DNA of 64,000 nt from Anas platyrhynchos (Eukaryota > Chordata > Aves > Anseriformes > Anatidae), in NCBI RefSeq assembly GCF_047663525.1, contig NC_092604.1, positions 10,775,501 to 10,839,500 on the forward strand. Direction: 5' to 3'. A program made the translations under genes and the position numbers. The notes beneath the pieces were generated by a model that saw nothing but the letters and a program-made list of their open reading frames with translations, was not told where the DNA came from and made no database searches. Each line of letters opens with the position of its first letter. Positions within the stretch are counted from its first letter, which is position 1. This document shows, in pieces, positions 1-13,000 of this stretch.

Positions 1-3000
1 AGTGCCAGCATTGAGGCACCACCTTGCAGCCACGAGGCGCTGCCCAAATCACGCTGCAGACTGGTTTTTGTCAGCCACGTCCCAGTGAGCCAAGTCACAG
101 CCAGGCTCTGTGCTCACCTTCCTGCCAGGGGCTGTGGTCAACGAGCAGGGCAATATTTTCCAAAACCTGCCCGACGGAGCCGCTCAGAGCTCTATTTTTG
201 AGTCATTACGGATTCAGACCGCCCAAAAACTCAGGCAGGACGTGGAGCAGACTCATCTTCAGCCACACATCAACAAGGGCGCTGGGGGCACGGCGAACGA
301 GATGGGAAGAGAAAGTGGCCACCAGGTAGGAGGCCAAGTTCTGCCCTCCCTAGGTTGCACAATCTAAAGAAGAGATCTCCAGGTCTTGGAAAGCCTCTCT
401 CCTGTTCCCAGACGGTTCTGGGGACAGGACTCTTACTCCACAGGAGAGGTGAAGTTCCACCAAAGCACAGCAGCTACAAGCTAACAGGAGTCCAGCAAGT
501 CCCAGCAAATCCTTGGCACCAGCAGCTCAGAGCCAGGGCAAGGGGGAAGAGCTGCAGAGGAGCAGCAGGAGGGTGTCCGACCCCACCAGCTCCTGGCCCT
601 AACCAGCAGCCCCTCAGACAGACCTCGGGACAAAATTCAGGGCCCGTTCCTCCAGGCACTCGTGGCAAAGCACGGTTCTTTCTTACCAAAGGGAGGTGAG
701 CTCCATCCCCGGACAGCCACAGCTCTCCTTTCCATGGAGAAGAGCCTCGAGCCCTGCCTGAGCACGGCTCCTTACCCCACGCAGGGCACAGGCAGAGGAA
801 GGCTGCCCACAAGCTGTCAGCACGGGCAAGCAGTGGGATTTGTGCTCAGAAGCCCAGGCCTGCGGCAATCCCGTTGGAAGCAGAGGTCAGACAACTTCCA
901 AGGAAACCAAACCACTCGCAAGAAACAGGCTGGAGACAAAATAAGTTTGGAGGCGGTGAAAATACACCATGGGTGTATCTGCCCTTGGGGAAAAAAAGTC
1001 ATAAAAAAATTCACAAGCCTCCCAGGCAAGGCACCATCAAGAAGCAAGTCCCATAACCATTGGGGCACGGCACCTTCGAAGCCTCCCCAACACTTGCAAG
1101 CACGCAGAGGGGCCCCAATCCCTCTGCACAACCACTCAGACAAACCCTGAGAGGAAGCAGCAGTGCAGGATGGTGGTGATGTGAAGGAAGGACGGGGAGA
1201 AATGAATACTGGGGATGTTGACAGCTGGAAATGTCAGCCCAACTGGCTCCAAGGAGCCCCACGGAAGACCAAACTGGTTTGGGCTCCTGATGAAGAAACT
1301 TCACCAGCAGTTGGAAGAATGGGAAGGAATCCGTGCCAGTTAGCACATCGACAGCCCGAGAAGAAAGGAGCGGAGACACTTCTCCTCCTCCTCCCCTCTC
1401 CAGCAGGACTGGCACAAATGGTGTGGATTATCAGAGGTGCCAAGAGGATCCTCTCTGCACGGAACTGCCGCAGCCAGCACCAGCTCGATGGAGGGGACAG
1501 GCTTTTTCTATTCTTCCCATCAGCCCGAGCACGCTGAAGTCCTGGCTTGAGACTCAACTGGGGAGTAGCTTCGTGCATCGAGTCCAACCTTTAAAGATGG
1601 AACTGGGACTGGATTAGTTACAATGGAAAGTATTTCCCGTCTGCCTGCAGTAGAGAAGGAAAGGTCAGGAGACTCAAAAGCAGGCTCAGGGGAAAAACAT
1701 CAAGGCTGCTGCTTTAACCACACTGTTCTGCCGACTTCTTCTCTCGCCTTTGAAGGAGAGAACAAGAAAAGCCCTTGCACTTCCAAGCTAACTCTTCTTC
1801 ACCCATTATATTTATATTATAAATAGGCACATTTGAGATTTCATAAACACGCAGAGCAGAAGACACGCTGCCTTGAAGCTGCTGCCTGTCCTCAGACCCT
1901 GTAGCAAGCACGCTGGAGGGCCTGGATCCAGGCAAGAGCACATGGCCGTGCCTGAGGCTCGTGCTGGCTGTTTAAAGTCATCCCATAGCGGGGATGGCCA
2001 AGAGACAAAGCGCCCGGACTGCGCGTTAAACAAACCAGGCCTGGGAAATGCCCCACTTCTGCCAAGTGAGAGCGAGCCTCCCATTTCTGCTGGTCTGCTC
2101 CCAGTGCAGAGCCCTCCTCGGTCACCCCCAGACGTGTCAGGGAGCTGGACCATTGGAGCCTCCATCCTCAATTTCATCTGAGCTAATTGCAAACTGTGAT
2201 CAGAGGGTGTAGACACAGGTAGGAAGGAGAGGGTGAGGAGGAAATCTCGCTCTCACGCTAGCCAGTCAGCCAAAAAGCAGCCTTACAAACCCAAACCTTT
2301 CCCCTCTTCGCTGCCACGAACTCAGATTCCTCAGCAAGCCTCCCTCTTCTTCGCCCTTGCAGGTGAACGCAGGCCCCGTGCAGTGCCCAGAGAGGACTCT
2401 GCTACACGAGGGCCATCACTTGGGATTAGTCCTTGAAGACCCGCGGGTGTTTTTGGAGGAAAAAGCTAAATTTGAAGTCACGCAGCACTTTGGTTGAGTC
2501 AACGTTTCCTGTACCTTAGCCTAAATTTGTGTTCTCGCTCTTCCCAGCAGCTTTTGCATTCTCCCCGACACAGCTGCCTCTCGGGGTATTTCTAGAAACC
2601 CACCAGGTTCAGGTCCAGCATTTCCAAACAGAAAAAGTCATCTGCTATTTAAAATAAATGGCAGCCTCCACAAAAGACCACGTCTTGGGTGTACCCAGAA
2701 ACAACCAGAGCCTTTCCCACACCCTAGAAGGTCCCAAAGCTGCTCTGTCCCTAACGAGTCGGGTAAATCTGCCAGCACGTGGTGACCCCATGGCACCAGC
2801 ACACTGCACCCAACCACAGCAGGGTGCGTGGGGAGCCTGAGGAATATCAGAACCCATCCAAAGAGTGGGAAAACCAAGGCAGCACAGCAGCCCTTGCTCC
2901 AACCCCAGGATTTAGGGACCCTGTGCTTGATTTAGCAGTGCTCCCAGGGCTGGGGACTCTCTGCCAGGACCCCCAGCTTTCCCAGCAGAGCCTCCAGCTC

Positions 3001-4032
3001 AGGGTTTCCCAGCACAGAGGCACCCCTCGGGGGGGTCGACCCCCAGCCTCGAACTCTCCTCCTCGGAGGCCGGGAGGAAAGCTGAGCTGGGGGCGGAAGG
3101 AGCCAGCGGGCCTGGGAGTGACACCTCGAAGATTAGAGAGGTATGTGGCCTGGAACCTAAACACAGGATGTGAAGTGCAGAGGAAGGGCTGGGGGAGGGA
3201 GAGCGCTTGGGTTCGGCACAGTTAACCCCTTTGTGCGCTGCTGCTGCCCGCCCAGCCTCTGCCCCACGTCCCAGGAATGGGAGCAGAGCCCGCAGGGTGT
3301 CGGAATAACTCCTTCAAGCCCTACCTGAGGGGATGTTACACCTCTAGCAGCGGGCAGCTGCGCCCCCCCTGCTCCTCTCCATCGTGTTTGGCACAGCCAC
3401 TGCCTCCCCTCGGCCGGGTCCTGCTGGAGACCCACGCGTTGCAGTTCCTGTCCCGCTTCCTCAAGTTCAGGGTTAGCTTCGGCAGGAAGGAGAGATAAGG
3501 GAGGGCCAGAACTGCCCCGTTCCCCGGGTCAGGGTTCGCCAGGAAAGCCTGCGGAGGCCGGCGGGTGGAGGATTGCCAAGCCCCGGAGGCCGCGGCCTCG
3601 CCAGTCTGGTGCGCTGCGCAGACACGGCGCGCGGCCAGGGGAGGCGGGCAGGAGGCGTTCAGCCTGCTCCGGGGCTTTTAAAAACGTGGGATGGGGTTAA
3701 ACCGAGCCTCCTCCAGCTGGGAACAGAGCGGGGTGGGAAGCAGGAAGGTGTGTTAAGATGCTAGACCTCGTTTTGGAGGCCTTGCATCTTGCACTGTGGG
3801 GAAAGTCAAGAAATTGGGGAAGCCGCGCCTGCAAGGAAGGGCAGCTGGGGACTGGTTTTTGGGGCAAACACTGGGCAGGCAGGAGCCTCCTTCTGCCCTG
3901 CCCAAGGTCCCCGAGCCACATTCGGCACAGAGCAGCTGCTGGGTGCGACGGGACCCCCACACCGAGGGGCACGAGGCAGCAGAGCCGAGGGGGTGAGGCT
4001 GAGCCAGGCCCCCCCTTGCCCACGGCGCTCAC
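1..4032 (-). other. PTPA: Last visible intron of PTPA (intron 9), open at the left edge
   Basis: This non-coding stretch follows the donor GAG|GTGAGC of PTPA exon 9. The missing final exon should read like LEKFPVIQHFKFGSLLP, and I looked for its reverse complement without finding it. The DNA is moderately GC-rich, with a CpG-dense patch at about 3530-3720 that could be an intronic regulatory element. The open frames here have no recognisable domain, and I see no repeat family. Confidence 0.6.
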
Positions 4033-7000
4033 CTCGGCCTTGTACATGCGGATGAGGCCCTGGTTGACCTTGGACCAGGAGGGCACGGCGCTGATGTTCC
4101 AGAGCTGGTTGGAGTGCTCAGCGAAGGGACCCGTCTTCATCTGAAAGAGACCCAAAAGCAGGGCTGAGGCGCGGGGCCGGGCGGGATGCTCGCAGCCCGG
4201 TGGTGACTCAAGCTCACGCTCTCCCCGCCAGGCCCTGCGACCCACGTGCCGCCCGATCCTGCCTCCTTCCCTCCCCTCCTTCCTTCCCTCCTGCTGCAGC
4301 CACATCGCATGAAGCCGTGGCAATCCACCCCTTACAACATCAAGCCTTTTTCTGCCGCTTTCCCCCCCAAAACCTCCCCACGCACACCTCTCCTTTAACA
4401 GCCACGTTAAAAAAAAAAAAAACACCTCAGCCCCATTCTGCCCCCAGCAGAGCTCGGCTTAACGCCGTTCCTATCCTACCCAGAGCCCTCCCAGCTCAGC
4501 ACCGCTGGGCTTTCCAAGAAAATAATGACTCATTCCCCCTCCAACTCAACAACAAGCAGCAGCAGCGACGGCCGCGCTGCCTTCCCTGTGCTCAGAGGGC
4601 AGCTCCTGCCTGGAGCACGAGGCCCTGGGGCGGGCAGGAGCAGAGGGAATGTGCTCCAACCCCGCTCTCCAACCAGGCTCCAAAGCTTCTTTTTGGTGTT
4701 ATTTGTTTGAGACACTCCGGCGTTTCTCCTCCCAGGGCGAGGGGTTTGGAGGAGGGAGGGCAAGGAGAGGGGGGGGGGAGCTGCAATCAGGGACAGTTGC
4801 AGGCAGACTCCCCGGGTAGCTCTCTCCCTTCTTCTCCGTGAACAAAAACAGACCCTCGGGGAGAAGAAGAAATATAACGCAGCCTCTCTGCCTGAGCGAA
4901 GTTCCCATGACATCAGAAACCACAAGGCCGAAGCTCACGCTAGAAAGGAACGTGGGGAGGGAGGAATCTCTTGGACTCCCGTTCTCCACTCGGGGTTGAA
5001 CGACGAACTAACCCCTTCCCTCCAGGCGGGCACGGGCTCAATCTGCTCAGAGGACAACGAGCTTCGAGCAGGCTGACCTCGGGGCTGGAGCTCTGCTGCT
5101 CTGCAAAAAACCTGGCCCTGCTTTTTCACGAGCTGGGCAGTGACTGCTGAGCCGCTGAGCCCTTCTTGCTCCCCTCCGCCGTGTGTTTCCCTCGCAGATT
5201 TGAGATGAAATGTGCAAAAAGCACATTTTTTTGCGATTTGAGATGAAATCCGCAAAGCGCAACAGCACCGGCGTGCCATGAAGTGTGGGATTTAGCACCG
5301 GTGGGCACCACGTGGCGGGGGAGCAGGGGGCACGCATGTGGCTGAGCCTGGCGTGCCGGGTCACCAAGCACCCCCCGGCAGGGCAGGGCTGGTTGTGTGT
5401 GTTTCAACGCCAAACCTTCCTCCAGCATCGCCATCCTCGGTGCGGGCACAGCTTGCAGCAGCCCCCACAAGCGCGTTTTTTTGCTTTCTTCCCTCCTTCC
5501 TGAGCCGCAGAGGATGAGCGGGGAGCGCGCGGAGGCGGCGAGCTCGGGCAGCCGGCCCCACCATCCAGCCCGTTGGCTCCCCGAGCCCCCTGGCACGGCC
5601 ACGAGCGTGGCCCCCCTGGACCCAGGAGGGAAGGCTCGGCTATTGTTTCAAACTGGGGCGGGAGGAGAATGGGGAACAAGGGGGAAAATGAGCTCATTTC
5701 AGCCACAAAGGGAGAAGAGGGAGAAAGCGAGCGGGCTGGGGGGGGGGGCGAGAGCGGCAGCGAGCGCGCTGCAGTCCCGCAGTGACCCCAGGGGAACGGA
5801 GTGAGTCAGAGCAGCCATATTGAGCAGGAAATTACTCACAGACGCTGCGTTCCTGCCTCTCCGTTCCCAAGAGAATCAGCCTTTTGTAAATGGTTCCTCT
5901 GTCAGTAACTGGGGGAGGGGGACGGCTGAGGCTGTGCTTTCCTGTCAGCTCCTTCCCTTCCAGCCGAAACCCGAGCCCTCCCTTCCCAAACCTCCAAATT
6001 TAGAAGCCAGATTGGAGATGAAATTCTTGCTGCCTGCCCTGGGCTCTTAAAGCAACACAACCCCGGCCGCTCCACGCTGCCCAGCCGCCCACGGAGGGGG
6101 CCCAATGTGCCCTAGGTGCCCCCCGGGGAGCTGGCGCTTGGAGCGGGCTTCGGTTTCAGCTGGCTCAAGAGCAGGCTCCGTGTTTTGCCCCCTACGAGGA
6201 CGGTGCTGTTCAAAGAGAGCATCTGGGTGGCTTCAGGGGGTGACACACAGCACCCTGGGCTGCACTCACAGCTCAGGAACAGGCTGAGCTGGAGGCTCCA
6301 TCACCTCTCCTGCTGCACACACCGGGACGACCCCAAACCAACCCCACCCTGAGCACCAGCCTGCTTTCTGCCCGCAGCACCTTGGAGAACAAGGCGACAG
6401 CCGGGGATAAGCTCAAGCCCCAGCCAGTCCCGTAACCCTCCATCCGTTCACAGCTCAAGCATTTGGGTCTAAAAACCACCCCCCCCAGATTTCCCAACAC
6501 CACTCCGGCTTGCGTAAGGCTCGCTGCCGTGTCCATGTGCAGCGCGGGGTGGTGCTCGGGGAGGAGGTTGCAGCGGGTTCAGACTGGCCACCATCCCGCC
6601 GTGTTACTTTAAGAGCCCCGAGGTTTAAACATCCACGTGGCAAAGCACCACCAGCACCACCACGGTGTACACTCACATCCCTGAGACGTCACCCAGAGGC
6701 TGAGAAAAATATCTGCTCCCGAGAATATTCGCTGGGTTGAAAGAAAAACAACCTACCCTGCTCGTAGCTGGCTGAAACAAAACCTGCTCTCACGTCAGTA
6801 AAACCTCCCAGACCCGGTATGGGAGCTGCTGCGGTGTTTACTGTTTGTTTTACACCTTTAAAGGAGGGCTGTTTTCAGCTGAAAAGCTCGGAAGAAAATA
6901 ATATCATTAATGTATTAAAGTCGTTAATCCCTTCTATCGTTTCGCCTGGTATTTTGTTTTGTTGTTGATTTTGGAGAGAAAGCGAGCGTTCGGGGCTGTC

Positions 7001-10000
7001 TCAGCACCCCCTAGTGGCAGTACCAACCTTCCCAAGCGTTTTAAGGGAGAAAAATCACATCTTAGAGGCAACATTTTTACAAAAAAATAAAAGGGAACAG
7101 AGCTTGCAGGAAAACGGATTGAAAATATCATGCGTTTGACAGCTCAGGTTGTGGCAATCCCTGAGCAGCTCACACCAGGGGTGACCGACAGGAGGTTTCC
7201 CTGCCACCAGGTGGCACCGAGGAGCTCAGCAGAGAAACCATGATTCCGAATAAACGTGGGGAAAAAAAGAAGTGAAATTGCTCGTTAAAAAAGCCTCCTG
7301 AAAAGCTACGTTTCTGCAGGCAAAAGCGGAGCGACCAGAAGCAGCCTGGTGCTGGGTATTTTAACTTCACGTGTCATCTGCGTACTGCAGGATTTTCTGT
7401 ACCCATAAGAAATGTGTTTTTATGGTTTTTAACAGGCTAGTACGCTGTCTTCACGTTACAGATGCCCAAAATAAAATAAATCTGAGAGCATCTTGGCTCC
7501 TGCTTGCAGCGAGGCCGAAGCAGGAGCGGATTTCCTGTCCCCAGCTCAGCCCCTTCAGGCAGTGCCTCTCCCCTGTCCACGGCATGATTTAAATCTGCAC
7601 CGAAGGTTAAATCCTGCGAGGTGCTCAGCACCAACGAGCCCTACTAGATTCAGCAGGGCTTGATGCAGCACCTCCTGGGGTTTGGGCCCAGGGCTCCTAT
7701 GAAAATTTCCTACGTGAAAGCGTAAGTTCGTATTCTGCAACCTCTCTTCTCATCTCATCACGAGATGAGAGAAGGGAGAGGGGGGAAAAGCGAAGAGAAC
7801 AAAGGGGAAGAGCCGCACTCTGTCCTTCAAAATTAATCCCATCACCTCTCTCTTGCCAGAGACAGGAAATCCCTCACCACAACAGAGCATGTGGTTCTCC
7901 CCTCCCTACCCAGACCGTGCAGTAGGGGGGAGACGATAAAAACACAGGCAGGTCGCTCGCTGCAGCTGAGAGAAGGAAGCTGTGAGCTCCTGCACTCAGA
8001 AACATTGCCCGTGGATGGGAACAGGCAGAGCATCGCCAGTCCCTTGCCCAAGGACCCCAGAATACACGAGCAAAAGCACGGTCCTGATCCTGGTCCTGAT
8101 AACAGCTGGCTGAACCTCAGCACTCTCCCCCCTCCAGATCATTTGCAAGAAAAGGCACATTTAACGGGCAACTCCTGACAGAATCTGCTCAGATCTGGAG
8201 GAGAACGAGCTGCACGGAGGTATGGGAGCCTGCCCTAAGCAAGGGGAGGCCCAGGACCTGACAGGCAGCGCCCAACGACTGGAGGCAAGGGAGGTTATCT
8301 TGGCAAGCCCAGCTGTTTTGCAGCTTCCACTTCGTCTTCCTAGCACACTTACAAGCACCAGTCTTCTCCATCCAAGTTCCCACTGACTGATCCAAGCGAT
8401 GATCCGAGGCTATTTGTTTGATATCCACAACCCATCCGGCTTAATTACGCTTTCCCTTCAATATCTCTGTTTCAGCTCATTCAAGGAGAGCACCTCAGAC
8501 ACAACAATGAATCTTCCGCGCACCTCCACGAGAGCAAACCAAGGAGGAAGAGAAAACCACAGCCAGAACTGTCTAATGTCAGGAGCACTTCCCTGTGGGA
8601 CAAACCTCACCTCTGTAATGAAGAGGATGCACTCCAGGAACATGAAGTCTTTATGGTTTTCGTTTACCACCTTCTCATCAACAAAGTGGCGAGGTTCCAG
8701 ATTCGGATGGTCTGAAAAGAGTAAAAGACAATAGGAAGTGAGCTGTATGGCACCCCTTTCTGAAAGCACGTTCAGTTAGGTCTTGTCCTGTTCCTCCTTC
8801 ACAAGAAGGATTCTCCCACCACAGCTTTTCAGGAGTCAGCACAGAGCTGCTCCCTTCCATCTCCTCTCCAACTCTAATGCCTTAGCAATGAGAGCAACTG
8901 GTAAGCTCTCCAGGGCAGAAAATGTGTTTTCTAGCACCAAAAACAAGGCTTGCCTTTCAAAAAGCTTGTAGTACTGCAATAAAGACAGCTGTACTGCACA
9001 ACGAAGCCTTCCATCTCCCAACCTAGGCAACCAGCTTTATTTGGAAAGCTGAGAAAAAAATCCAAGCCCCAAGCAAACCCTGGCGCTGTATTACACAAAT
9101 TCGACACATTTGAATTTAAAAGTCAGTCCCAAGCCCCATCAGCTTTGCAACCCAGACAGACAGGGCAGAGGGCAGGCTGGGACACGAGCAGATTTTTATT
9201 AGTACCTATCAGCTGGGAACTGCCCCATATGAAAGGTAGGAACTGGAAGTCATCCAAGCCCCAGACGCCCTGGCTGCCAGCAGGCTCCATCCTGTAGGTC
9301 TTCTGAAGTTTTCGCATCACTTCTAGGTACCTGATACGAAAGAGAGGAGTTAAGACAAGGCTGCCTTCTGGACTCCAAACACAAAATCCACACCTCTCCC
9401 TTTGCCAAACACATAGGAAACCCAAACAGACAGACTATGTACTCTTGGAGGGTCCCAAACCCACTTTTGGGCACAACAGAAAACCACGATTCGAATTTAG
9501 CAGCTGAGGGAGCATCAGGAGGAAGCCTTGAGACAGAGCAAGGGACTCAGGTTAACAGAAGGAAAATGATGAGCTGCCAGCACAACGCCCACTCGGATGA
9601 AATTACAATCAATGGGCATTCAGCATCACCTCTCTCAAACGAGATTTCCAAGCCTTTGTAGCTAGAGGGCTGCTGTAACCGACCCCGTTGTGTTCAGGCT
9701 ACCTGAAGAAACACCAGCTACCCCCAAATCTACCCACGTTTGAGGACGGGGACTCACAGCCTGTTTCCATTACTCAGCTACAAACACCAAAATGCTCTGA
9801 GGGGATGGGAAACAGGATTTTGCCCAGGGGGAGAGGCTGGAAGTGGGTGATGCTGGCAGGGTAATAGGAAAGCAACAAATCAGCTGGGCCTCAAGCTCCA
9901 CCGGAGAGAGCCGATGCCAATAATGTTCTGCATCACCTAGCCTTTCGTACCCCACACGGAATTTTCTCTCCTCATTGACTTACATGAGGATAAGAACAAT

Positions 10001-13000
10001 CAGCTGGGCAAAGGACACAAACTGTAGCACTTGCAAGTAGGGCCCCCAATACGTTGGGGTATATAGGATGTATATTCAGCTCCTCTGCCACAGAAAGCAG
10101 CCTGACAGCAGGTATAGCAAATGCCAGCACTTCTTAAAAACTGTGGGCCTTGTTTTTGTTTTGTTTTTACACCAAATTCACTAAGAAAGCAAGTGACAGG
10201 CATTGATTTCATCTGCAGTGTCTGATGTCGGTGCAGATCTGTCCCCACCCCCACTGTTATTTGAAAACATTGATACCTCTCACTCCCCTCCGTAACTTGC
10301 AGAAGAGCTCAGAAAGCTTTCTGCCTTACAGCAACCACTACTTCCACTTTTCAGGTGGAAAATTAAAGCTGGAAGTACTGCTGAAGGAAATTGTTTCCAT
10401 GCCACCAAACAGCGACGCAGCTGGGATTAGATCTCTGGGCTCCACATGCCCAGCCCGCTGGTTTCATCAATACCAACTCCAGCTCCTGGGCTGGAAACAC
10501 ATCTAGAGGAGCAGTGGAGGCCTGGTAGTTTCACATACTATTTCTTTTAATGCCTGAAGAGATGTGAGATCAGCTGATCAGATATTGTTGTTGATCACGA
10601 AGCACAGGACTTCACCCACATACCTCTGCAGAGCTCAATCCCTTGCACCTGACTGAACTGACTTCCCAGAAAGGCAGCCAGCCTCTAAAACAGGAGGTGC
10701 TGTCAGCCCTTTAGGAAAGTAAAAGTACCTCTACCTCCTTATTTTGTTTAAATTTGCCTTCTGTTTTCTCATTCTGCCCTTCTGTAGGCCAGCAAGCCCT
10801 TCAGCATTCACGATCTCTAATTACGCACACGGCTTCATGGCAGGCCCTTGATTTTCACAGCTCACACCCCAGAAACAGGATCTTGTTATCAAGATCTTAT
10901 CTTCTTACTTCCAAATGGGTGTGGATGAGTGGAAGAAAGGGGGCACGATCAGCCCAAAGCACAGGAAGAGTCTGGTGGACAGGACAGCTCACACACCTCA
11001 GACAGCTGCACCGGGACAGCATCTGAGGTGTGCCCTCACACAGCCCGATGTTTCCAGCCCTTCTCCTTCTGTTACCTCACCTGTTAAATACTTTAAAGAC
11101 AATGGCCATCTGGTCATCCACTCTGAGAACACCGATTTTGCAGAGGCAGCAGAGGAAGGCTGCAAACGCAGCTTCGTGCCCTGGAGTGAAAAGAGATGAG
11201 AGGTGATGGCGGTGCTCCTGGTCCACAGGAAAAACCCTGTGGGCACCACAGCAGCTCCTCAGAAACCCCAGCAGTCCCATTCCCCTAGGAAAACCCCAGC
11301 CAGCTGTCCCTAAGGTGCTTCCTTATCCTATTAAGGACAAGAGATGACGGTATTTCATCCCCACATAGTACCCACCCAAAATATATCTGCTAGATAACTG
11401 TAGGGGTGCTATTAACTTTGAGAAAAAAAAGTTCCTATGGAAAACCAGCTCCAGCACTGGGTGTGCTGGGAGCAAGGCAGGAGCTCAGCACAGCAGGGGA
11501 AGCGGAGCGCTGCAGAGTCGTCTGCTCAGAGGATGTGAGCGAACCTCACATCTGCAAGTAAACAGATTTCCTCCCACTTCAAAAATATCTGTGTCGGAAG
11601 GATGCGGATCCCGTGACGCTGCCAGGAACAGGCCGTCCCAGAAGGTACCGGGATCTCTGGCTGACCCTCAGCAGCTCGGTCCTCCGGCTAACAGCAGGGA
11701 AAGAAACAACCAGCAAAAGCAGAGCGATGTTTTTTTGGTGGAAGGGCCCACAGAACAAGGAAGAGCACGAGATCAGCAGCCCCACGCTGTAAAGTGCAGC
11801 TCCCAGTGTACGAACAAAGTGTACCCAGGGTCTAGGCACTGCGAGTCAGGACACGGGACACAGGGCTGGGACACGCAGGAGGGGAGGAAAGGCTGAATTT
11901 CCTTCCCCAGGCTGACAAAATCCCAGCCCGTGGGTCCCTTTCCAAAGACAACATCTCCCCCTGGTGCTGGCGAGTCGCAGCTCTCCTAGCAAGCGCTGCT
12001 CAGCCTCCAGCTCTTCAGCCTTTCACCCACGTCCTCCTCCTCTTCCTCTCCTTGCCCCAGTCCGTGTTTCCTTGCACCCACAACGTCCTGCTCCCCTGCC
12101 GCGTGGTGGGAACTCCCCCATCAGCACACCTGCCCTCCAGACAGAGGAGCAGAGCATGGCTTCACACCAACGAGGCTGGATTTGCCTGCGCAATCACTCC
12201 AGCCCGCAATTCGTTACCCTTTTTGGTGCAAAATGCTTCAACGTTCAGATTTTCAAGTCCCCCTGTAAGCAGCGACGTCACTTCAAGGCAGCACCAGACC
12301 TCGAGTGCTTCCCGCTGCCCACAAACTTGCTTCCCAGTCTGCTCACAACCCCAGCAATTATATTTTATTCTAAATGGCCCGTCGTGGATCAGCCGTGTGA
12401 TACAGCTGGATGTGCTAAGGCTGCTCCTACAGCCCCGCTCCCAGCCCCAGCTCTCTCCCAGGCCCTTTGGTCCCAGCCCACAACGAACGTAGGGGTGAGG
12501 AGGAAGGTGTTTGTAGCAAGCTGGCACTATAAAGAGTTGCTAAAACACATTTAAATGCACGCAGGGCCACGCTTCAGAGGGTTGCTACCCAAGGAAGACC
12601 AGCCGTGAGCCAGGTACCTGTGCCGTAGTCGATGCGGGTGGAATTCCCCACAGCCTCCTTCAGGTACACGGCCACTTCTGGGGCAGCACTGGCCAAATGC
12701 TTGGGGATCACCGCTGCCACCAAATTTTCTGCTTCCTGGAAGACAGAGAAGGCTCCCTGAAGTGAGTACAGACCTGTCACAGTCCCCAGGGGCAAGGCAC
12801 CCCCCCGGTCACACACAGGGGGAGGAGGCCGATCCTTCACAGCTCCCCTGCGTAACACAAAGTGCTGGAGCCATTCTGTCACCCCACCGAACACGCTGCC
12901 CTCCTGCAGGAGCTGCACTGAACGTTACAGGTGAAAGAGGCTCACCTGATCTAGCTTGGCGTACCAGGTCCTGAAGGCTTTGTTCCCGAAGCGAGAAGGC

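Noticed and set aside
3697-4425. 242-codon minus-strand frame extending PTPA exon 9
   Set aside because: It reads through a good donor (GAG|GTGAGC) into intron. The extension has no resemblance to the conserved PTPA C-terminus.
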